Source: Pythium myriotylum (lineage: Eukaryota; Oomycota; Peronosporomycetes; Pythiales; Pythiaceae). From it: DNA of 64,000 nucleotides. Made by a program: the position numbers and the translations under genes. Location: the NCBI GenBank assembly GCA_023091665.1, contig JALJCQ010000026.1, positions 1,550,001 through 1,614,000 on the forward strand, written 5' to 3'. Of the stretch, positions 57,991 to 64,000 are shown piece after piece. Position 1 is the first letter of the stretch; each line of letters starts with the position of its first letter. Under the pieces are notes generated by a model, which was not told the DNA's origin, made no database searches, and saw nothing but the letters and a program-made list of their open reading frames with translations.

Positions 57991-60990
57991 ATGGAGTCGC
58001 ACGAGTTGATGAGCGCGGTCCCGGTCCCGCTGGCCGCTGAACCGCATCTTGAAGTCGCCAAGGCGGCGGCAGCGGCGGCGACAACAGGCGGCGGCGACGA
58101 CGACGAGGCGAGCGCGCCCGCGAGCGACGCGCATGCGCATGCGCCGCCGACGCACGAGACCGAGACCGGCGGCGGCGACGACGACGAGGACGACGAGGCG
58201 CGCCGCCGCGGACGCCTGCGCGTCAACGACAAGGGCGAGCCGACCATGATGCTCCCGAGCTTCATCTGGGACTACTTTGTCAAGGAGGCCAATGGCAAGT
58301 ACGTCGTCTGCACGCTCTGCCCCTCGAACGTCACGCGCTTTGCCTACTCGGGCGGCACGAGCACCATGAACCGCCACTTGCGCAAAAAGCACCACAAGTA
58401 CGCGCCCGGCAAGACCGCGGCCGACTACGAGTTCCCGCGCGCCGCCAAGCGCAGCGCGACCGTGAACGCGGCGGCGACCACGGTCGGAGGGGTCTCCACG
58501 GCTGCCGCGGTGGTGGGGCCGCCGGGCGCGTCGGCGGCGGCAGCAGTCGTGGCCGCGTCGACGGCCAGCACGCCCACCGCAGCGGTCGTCGCGGGCAGCC
58601 TTAGTGCGATCTCCATGTCGCCGGCCGTGAGCAGCCAGACGGCCGTGCCGCAGGACGCAGCGGTGCTTGGACCGCTCTCGCCCAGCGACGCGACGCGCCG
58701 CCAGCTCATCGATCTGCGCAACGCCCGGCGCCGCGCCACAACCACCAAGCGCCGCAAGATCCTCCACGGCATGCTCGACGCCGACCAGTACGCGGCCGCC
58801 GTAGCAGGGACGACGACGCCCACGGCGATCCAGCAGACGCCCACGACCGAGTTCGATCCGTCGGCGTTCGTGACGCTGCACACGCCGAGCGCCGTGGGCG
58901 TCGCGGGCGGACTCCAGTTCCCGCCGGGTTTCGAGCTCACGGACACGGGCGTCCTCGACGCAGCCGCAATCACGGCGGCAGCGAATGGCACGGGCGACGT
59001 GCGGCTCTTTGACTACGCGACGACCTCGCTCCTCTCTGGCGCCGTCGCCAACTCGCTGCTCGCAAACGCCAACACGGCTGCGATGACGCCTCTGTTCGCA
59101 CCGCGAGCTGGGTCGGTGGCAGCCGCGCGACGCAACCCCCAGCAGCACAAGCTGCTGACGCACCGGCTATTGAAATACCTCATCGCACAGTACGAGCCCT
59201 TGGATGTGTCGCGCATGGGCGCCGAGCTCGGTGCTCTAGTGAGCGGAATCGACTACCCAGGCCACAACAACGCCAAGTTCCTGCCGTCCGAGGAAACGCT
59301 CAAGCTCGCGCTCGCGAACTTGTACTACTCGCAGCGCGAGATGCTCAAGGAAGTGATCGCTGAAGTCGACGTGCTGAGCTTGTCGCTCAACAACTGGAAG
59401 TCGGTCTTTGGACAGAACGTGCTCACGGTGAGCGGCCACTGGATCTCGCAAGGGTTCAGTCGCCGAGACTGCGTGCTTGAAGTGTACGTGCTGCCGTTGG
59501 ACGAGAGCGTCAACACCATCGCGCTGCTTCGCGACGTCATGGACAAGTGGGACATCCCGCCCAACAAAGTCGCTGCGCTCACCATGCTCAAGAACGGCAA
59601 GGAAGAAAAGGCCATCCACGAAGAATACCCGGGTCTCACGGTCGTCAACTGTTTCGTGAGCGTGCTGGACAATGCAGTCTCTGCTGGATTGATGAAGTGC
59701 GCCCCACTGATTCGACGCTGCCGCAACTACGTGTCGTACTTTATTCAGAACCCGAGCGAGTACCAGATCTTTCTGTCGCTGCAGCGCAAAGTCGCCGAGG
59801 CAAACCTGGGGCTCGGAGATACAAGCACCGAAGGTACCGATGCTGGAGGCGAAGTTACAGCCGACGACAAGACCAGTGACAGCCAGAGCGAATCGCCCAA
59901 GCTTTCACCGCACGGTACGACGAGTAGTAGCGCCACGAACGTATCAGTTGGGTCCACGACGACGTCGAGCCTTCCTCTTCCAGCGCTTTCAGTGATCTGC
60001 GACTTTGAAGATCGGTGGAACTCGACGAGTGAGATGATCTGCCGGATCGTCGAGCTCGAGCAAATGCTCGTGCTCTACAAGAGTAATCTCGAGAGCGACA
60101 CGAACCCGAACCGGCGCCCCATGCAGCTTCGCTTCGTGTGCTGCGAGTTGTCCGCGGACGAGTGGGCCAACTTGAAAGAACTCGCTCGGTTACTGGAACC
60201 GATCGAAGGTGTTGTCCACGTTGCGACCAACTGTGAATACCCAGGGCTGTCCATTATTCTTCCTCTCATCCACAGCATCCAAAAGCATCTCGAGCACGCC
60301 GAGCTCTGGATCGAGACGTCGCTCGTGTCAGCCGTTCGGAACGCGATCTCGACAGCGCTCGCAGCTGCGCAGCCGCTGTGCTCGTGTGGTGCCATGCCTC
60401 CGACGTCGCCCTACCTCTCGTGTCTGCTCGACCCACGATTCAAAATGCTTCCGTTTCTTGAGCAGAGCGAGCGCGACCAGCTAATGGAGATGCTCAAAGT
60501 GCTCCACGCTGAGCTCGTCGAGAGTGCTGGTGGTATTGACAAGGAGAATGGCTCAGAGCTTGACAAAAAAGCAAAGGCAGCGGCAGCGGCTGCAGCTCTG
60601 CTTGGGCATCCCGTCGGGGCCAAGAAAGGCGGTATCTTAAACTCGTTTTTCCCTGTCCAAGAAACGCAAGATCCAGGCAGCGAGCACGACAAGACCAAGG
60701 CCCACGTTCAGCTCTACATGGATTCGCCATCGCTGCCCCCCACGGATGACCGTGAGAACGATCCGCTGGACTGGTGGAGTCGATACGTACGCTCCTTCCC
60801 ATGGCTCGCCAAGCTCGCGAAGAAATATTTGTGCATGAGCGCGGTCTCGGTGCCGTTCTACGAAGCGTTTACGAACTACGGCCAGCTCATGCGAGAGAAG
60901 AAAGCCCGTTTGGACATCGAGGTCGCCGCGCAAATCCTCTTCTGTCGAAGCGTGTCGCGCATCCCCGAGATGGAGCGCATGAACGTGTAG
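57991..60990 (+). CDS. Domesticated hAT transposase with BED zinc finger (ZBED-like)
   Basis: A 999-residue protein from ATG 57991 (MESHELMSAVPVPL). An acidic/Gly-rich leader precedes a BED finger at about 92-132 (IWDYF, CTLC, MNRHLRKKH). A long Ala/Thr-rich linker leads to the hAT core from about 385. The C-terminal hAT dimerisation region lies at about 926-985 (WWSRYVRSFPWLAKLAKKYL). The catalytic positions are lost: the usual T-x-D-x-W reads SLSLNNW, the DNA-contacting D-N-A-x-N region reads TMLKNGKEEKA, and the SVPSER segment reads SVPFYEA. The frame is intact, G/C-rich like neighbouring genes, and no terminal inverted repeats flank it, so it looks like a host gene used for DNA binding or regulation rather than transposition. 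Confidence 0.85.
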   Translation: MESHELMSAVPVPLAAEPHLEVAKAAAAAATTGGGDDDEASAPASDAHAHAPPTHETETGGGDDDEDDEARRRGRLRVNDKGEPTMMLPSFIWDYFVKEANGKYVVCTLCPSNVTRFAYSGGTSTMNRHLRKKHHKYAPGKTAADYEFPRAAKRSATVNAAATTVGGVSTAAAVVGPPGASAAAAVVAASTASTPTAAVVAGSLSAISMSPAVSSQTAVPQDAAVLGPLSPSDATRRQLIDLRNARRRATTTKRRKILHGMLDADQYAAAVAGTTTPTAIQQTPTTEFDPSAFVTLHTPSAVGVAGGLQFPPGFELTDTGVLDAAAITAAANGTGDVRLFDYATTSLLSGAVANSLLANANTAAMTPLFAPRAGSVAAARRNPQQHKLLTHRLLKYLIAQYEPLDVSRMGAELGALVSGIDYPGHNNAKFLPSEETLKLALANLYYSQREMLKEVIAEVDVLSLSLNNWKSVFGQNVLTVSGHWISQGFSRRDCVLEVYVLPLDESVNTIALLRDVMDKWDIPPNKVAALTMLKNGKEEKAIHEEYPGLTVVNCFVSVLDNAVSAGLMKCAPLIRRCRNYVSYFIQNPSEYQIFLSLQRKVAEANLGLGDTSTEGTDAGGEVTADDKTSDSQSESPKLSPHGTTSSSATNVSVGSTTTSSLPLPALSVICDFEDRWNSTSEMICRIVELEQMLVLYKSNLESDTNPNRRPMQLRFVCCELSADEWANLKELARLLEPIEGVVHVATNCEYPGLSIILPLIHSIQKHLEHAELWIETSLVSAVRNAISTALAAAQPLCSCGAMPPTSPYLSCLLDPRFKMLPFLEQSERDQLMEMLKVLHAELVESAGGIDKENGSELDKKAKAAAAAAALLGHPVGAKKGGILNSFFPVQETQDPGSEHDKTKAHVQLYMDSPSLPPTDDRENDPLDWWSRYVRSFPWLAKLAKKYLCMSAVSVPFYEAFTNYGQLMREKKARLDIEVAAQILFCRSVSRIPEMERMNV

Positions 60991-61124
60991 CTTGCTCTTT
61001 CGATGGGATGAAATGATTATAAATGATTGAGATTTACCACTAGAGTCTCCCACTACACGAAGAATGGTTCGAGTCCACCGACGCCTCCGAGTCCAGTTTG
61101 ATTTGGAATGGAAATGCACAGTGG

Positions 61125-61865
61125 CTAGCGCACGCAACGCAAGGTCTTCCTGAGGTAAAGAGCGTACGCTCCACCACACGCTGCGCCGCACAAATTGCCG
61201 AGATGCTGCGATCGGTTGCCAAGGCGATCGCTCAGAATGCGAAGACAACCCGGTGCGAGGAACACGGACGCGACGACCCACATGGGCAGTCCCAGGAACA
61301 CGGTGGCTCTCGGGAAGAGCACGAGGCTCATGGCCGCGATGGCATTTGCAGCAGCCACGCCCCCGACGATCACGTGGAATTCGCCACGTCGATTGAGATC
61401 TTGCACGGCGACCAGCGACGACACGGCGCCACAAGTGCCGTACACGCAGAGGAACGAGGCGCTGCCCAAATGGAGAGCGAGTCGACGCCCGAGCACTAAC
61501 ACGGCGCCGATGCTCGCGACGGTCGAGGTGAACTCTTGCTGGATGAGCGTCGACGTGAGCAGCGTGTAGTAGCGACCGCCCATGAGGTGCACCGGCGAAG
61601 TTACGAAGTGGGCGCCCACAAAGCCTAGCTTCCTCAGATTGCTTCGGGACTCGTGGCGGGCAGAGAGGACTGCAGCGGCGATGGCGCCGGCCAGCACGTT
61701 CACTGCCACGTCGGCCGACGTGATCGGGGTCTCTCCAGGCAGTGGCGAGCGGCCGAGCGAGCTGGAGGCTCTCGGGTGCGAGGCACGTGGTCGTGGGCCG
61801 AGGCTTGGTGGACGTGCTCGGAGAAGGGGCGAGCGGAGTCGACCGAGTGTCGCGACGAAGACCAT
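61125..61865 (-). CDS. Rhomboid-like protein lacking the catalytic serine
   Basis: A 246-residue polytopic protein with about six hydrophobic segments. The first ~45 residues are Arg/Ser/Pro-rich with no acid until Glu45, consistent with a mitochondrial presequence. The loop GGRYYTLLTS (96-105) corresponds to the rhomboid GR-x-W-T-L segment, and the last helix keeps a His-containing HLGNLCGAACGG (about 221-232) resembling the catalytic-His helix. The helix that should contain GxSG reads VGGVAAANAIAAM (about 167-179), with no serine. If the family assignment is right, this is an inactive rhomboid (pseudoprotease), perhaps acting as a membrane chaperone. It is convergent with the hAT-derived gene, 134 bases away. 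Confidence 0.7.
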   Translation of the reverse strand: MVFVATLGRLRSPLLRARPPSLGPRPRASHPRASSSLGRSPLPGETPITSADVAVNVLAGAIAAAVLSARHESRSNLRKLGFVGAHFVTSPVHLMGGRYYTLLTSTLIQQEFTSTVASIGAVLVLGRRLALHLGSASFLCVYGTCGAVSSLVAVQDLNRRGEFHVIVGGVAAANAIAAMSLVLFPRATVFLGLPMWVVASVFLAPGCLRILSDRLGNRSQHLGNLCGAACGGAYALYLRKTLRCVR

Positions 61866-62246
61866 CGAGCTGCAGTGTCTTGTTTGTCTCCGGTGAGAGG
61901 AAGAAGAAGAAGTGAGTCAGAGAGCAAATGCGAGGCTGAGAGCAAAGACCTGCGTGAAGTGACCCCGAGTCGCCCATCTCCGACGCGTCCCACGTAGCGT
62001 TCGGTTTTTTCACGCGATCGATGAGCTCATGGAAGAAGGAGATGGACAGATTGGTATCGAAATGGGACCGAGGAAATGCGAGACTCGGAGAGTTGTGTGG
62101 AGGGAGCAAGAGAATGGAAAGTGAAGTATGTGAATACCGACACAGCTGAGAGCATCTTCGTCTCCTGTGCGAATCGAGACGCTCTATGTGTGGAGAAGGT
62201 CTCCGGTATTGTGCATTCGCTGATGTGATCAAAAGGGGATGGGCAT

Positions 62247-62320
62247 GGAGAGCGTGGATGACGATAGAGGACAGCTCGTAACGTTCAACGTTGCGAGCTG
62301 TCCTCAATCGTCACACGTTG
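62247..62320. repeat. Long near-perfect inverted repeat (snap-back)
   Basis: The core arms GAGGACAGCTCGTAACGTT (62267-62285) and its complement at 62287-62305 differ at one position and are separated by one base. Pairing continues outward through TGACGAT (62259 and to 62313) and, with a two-base gap, through a CGTG/CACG segment, giving arms of about 35 bases. It abuts the A/T-rich patch directly. Confidence 0.85.
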
Positions 62321-62324
62321 GAGT

Positions 62325-62460
62325 GTTTATATAAATTATTAATATTATTATCATAAATTTTTAATATTTAATTATATATCCCTTAAATTATATATTTTAT
62401 ATTTAATGATTTGAAGGATTAAATGTAAACTAAAAATAGCTAAATCCACTAAAAACACGC
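62325..62460. other. Extreme A/T-rich patch, possible organellar DNA insertion
   Basis: About 135 bases composed almost entirely of A and T (runs such as ATTATTAATATTATTATC), in sharp contrast to the G/C-rich surroundings. The composition resembles oomycete mitochondrial intergenic DNA, so a nuclear insertion of mitochondrial origin is possible; a replication-associated or recombination-prone element is an alternative. Confidence 0.5.
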
Positions 62461-62999
62461 CAACCTGTATACTAACAGCCGACATGAGCCAAGCCTATGA
62501 CCGCCTCAATCACCAATGGTAGCGAGAATCAGCGGCAAACAAGTTCGTTTGTTGCATGCTCCTCACTGATAACCCAAGACTATGCCAACTGCCTCGCAGG
62601 CTGACCGTGTCGACTGTCTTCGTCGTCTCCACTTGCCATCTTCGACACGTGGGTTGGGTTCTTCCCACGTGAGAATGCCAACAGCATTTGCTGGAAACCG
62701 CTCGGCTTCTTCGTCAGCTTCTCGAGCTTCTTCTGCTGTAACGCGAGCTTCTTATGTATTTTTTCCAAGCCATGCACGGTGACGGAATGCAACAATGTTG
62801 TGGCAACATGCAAAGTGAGCTTGGCGTGAGGTCACTTGGCAAGATCTCGAGACCCAGTTTTCCGTGAAGCGGGTGATGCGGAACGCGCGACCACGAAGAC
62901 ACCAGTGTCCGTGGTGCCGTCAGTTGAACCGGAGTCGCGGTCGCCGTCGTGACCACCCGGAGAAGGTGGAAATCCGCCAGGACATCCATCGGTAGCGGA

Positions 63000-63230
63000 G
63001 TCGGTTATATCCCCTGCTGTTTGGTGGCGATGCTAACGCTACTTTAGTGCAGATTGGGTCAATCCATAACTCTCGCTGTCCGCCTCTGGCGAGCCCGAAG
63101 ATGTTTTCCAATACCTCAGACGGCATCTTCGCCGTAGCTGAATCCTCCTGAGTGGTGTGGATCACACTCAGAAAAGCCAGGCGGCGCTTGCTTTGAACAA
63201 CGCGATGGCGAGCGTCTCGAATGCCTTCGT
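63000..63230 (-). other. Candidate C-terminal exon with F-box-like motif
   Basis: On the minus strand this open segment includes KRRLAFLSVIH followed by TAKMPSEVLENIFGLA, which resembles the start of an F-box (LPxEVLxxIF). It lies downstream of the partial gene at the window end and could be its last exon, joined by unresolved introns, or a separate relic. Confidence 0.35.
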
Positions 63231-63417
63231 TTGGCTCTAGCCCCAAAAGTAAGTACTAGAAACACAAGGCTTCGTCGAAGACCTTCAACTCGGCTCTATC
63301 TGCGACCCCAAAGCTGTCACACCAGTGAAAGTATCGAAGCGACGTACTTTCGCGCAAGAGGCTGCAAACGCTGTCCCTGCTCCCATCAACACTATCGACA
63401 AGCCGCAGTGCTCCAAG

Positions 63418-64000
63418 TTATCGAAAAGCTGTCTCGAGTGCTCGTTTGCTCGGTCGTTGGAACGATCTCGCTCCTGTTTCGACCTCAGATCTTCTGTACG
63501 ACTCTCGACATGTAGATGGCGCGATGCAGAGCTCTTTCAAGCGCGGGAGGCCGTCCACATCATCATGCGACCAAACCGAGCCGTCATGTCGAACGCGTAG
63601 TATTCGTAGCCGCGGACAAGAGAGGAGAACGCCTCGTAACGTCTGCTCGTCCAAATACCCGCAAGACATGATGTCCAAGTACGTGATCTTTGCTCCCACG
63701 AGACAAACAAAATCAAGTGCCGTAGAGACTTCCTCCGGCCTCGCGTACTCAAAGTTAATCGTGAGAGACTCGAGCTCTGGGCCGTTCGCATCGCACACTT
63801 CGATACCACAAATCTCCCACGAGTGGACCCAACCAAGTCCGACACCCGGCACAATCAAGCGAACCCAGTCGCCAGGAACAACGGTGCTATCGTCACTGAG
63901 TATTGTATCGTCACAAATTGTAACGTCTGAGCCGTGTTCAAGTCGCACCAACACAGAGGCCGAGTCGCTTGCATCCTCTCGCACGAGTGCTCCGCCACGA
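63418..64000 (-). CDS. Partial LRR/F-box-like protein (5' end beyond window)
   Basis: The minus-strand frame is open from the window end to a stop at 63418, giving about 194 residues. It shows periodic Leu/Ile segments (PELESLTINFEYARPEE, ITYLDIMSCGYLDEQTLRGV, CPRLRILRVRHDGSVWS, LPRLKELCIAP in pieces) typical of irregular leucine-rich repeats like those in oomycete F-box/LRR proteins. The start is outside the window. Downstream minus-strand segments (about 63290-63400, and the F-box-like block at 63000-63230) may be further exons. Function is unknown; LRR proteins of this kind often bind partner proteins. Confidence 0.55.
   Translation of the reverse strand, partial: RGGALVREDASDSASVLVRLEHGSDVTICDDTILSDDSTVVPGDWVRLIVPGVGLGWVHSWEICGIEVCDANGPELESLTINFEYARPEEVSTALDFVCLVGAKITYLDIMSCGYLDEQTLRGVLLSCPRLRILRVRHDGSVWSHDDVDGLPRLKELCIAPSTCRESYRRSEVETGARSFQRPSKRALETAFR

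Larger units (their letters stand above)
61866..63417. other. Intergenic with hairpin, A/T-rich patch and gene relics
   Basis: About 1.5 kb. It includes upstream sequence of the rhomboid gene, a long inverted repeat (62247-62320), an extreme A/T patch (62325-62460), and minus-strand open segments that may be exons or relics, notably at 62580-62813 and around 63000-63230. Confidence 0.5.

Noticed and set aside
57991..60990. Active hAT transposon
   Set aside because: Catalytic positions are altered and no terminal inverted repeats or target-site duplication could be seen around the gene.
1..64000. tRNA, rRNA or CRISPR loci
   Set aside because: No cloverleaf with A/B boxes, no conserved rRNA blocks and no regularly spaced repeats were recognised on either strand.

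Overview
This 64 kb window is eukaryotic nuclear DNA, most likely from an oomycete (a Pythium- or Phytophthora-like stramenopile; the genus cannot be fixed from sequence alone). The reasons are: long, mostly intronless genes on both strands with strong G/C preference at third codon positions; a few short GT-AG introns (57-91 nt); close convergent and divergent gene spacing; and gene families typical of oomycetes (bZIP/M96-like regulators, DOMON-ferric reductases, expanded cyclic-nucleotide-binding channels, hexose transporter tandems). No tRNA, rRNA, CRISPR array or prokaryotic operon signal was seen.

Layout. 1-6.1 kb: three tandem, nearly identical major facilitator sugar transporters, the first cut by the window edge. 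6.1-8.4 kb: non-coding DNA with a snap-back hairpin and a direct repeat. 8.4-10.6 kb: a DOMON-ferric reductase. 11.1-14.4 kb: TRM11 tRNA methyltransferase and, convergent to it, folylpolyglutamate synthase; both carry the same two-element promoter. 15.4-15.9 kb: NOP16. 16.5-18.9 kb: a large acidic low-complexity protein of unknown function. 20.3-21.6 kb: a two-exon secreted, single-pass membrane protein. 22.6-23.4 kb: an EI24-like membrane protein.

23.4-52.2 kb is dominated by five paralogous cyclic-nucleotide-binding-domain (CNBD) ion channel genes (called E, A, B, C, D here in map order), interrupted by a multi-C2-domain protein, an AP endonuclease with five exons, a bZIP-like regulator and a coiled-coil/ZZ zinc finger protein. 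Four of the five channels (A-D) share an almost identical ~0.7 kb tract encoding S5-pore-S6-C-linker-early CNBD, while the rest of each gene has diverged strongly. Only D reads cleanly from start to stop; E and A carry frame changes, and B and C each carry one in-frame stop.

52.3-54.9 kb holds decayed coding relics (possible CRN/RHS-like NTPase and transposon pieces). 54.9-57.5 kb: a BTB/POZ protein. 58.0-61.0 kb: a BED-finger/hAT-transposase-derived protein that appears domesticated. 61.1-61.9 kb: a rhomboid-like protein lacking the catalytic serine. 62.2-62.5 kb: a long near-perfect inverted repeat abutting a very A/T-rich patch. The window ends inside a minus-strand gene that may be leucine-rich-repeat/F-box-like.

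The most interesting system is the channel cluster: a family whose pore core is homogenised while the cytoplasmic ends and the cyclic-nucleotide phosphate-binding cassette diverge and decay. This looks like a gene-conversion-maintained cassette family.
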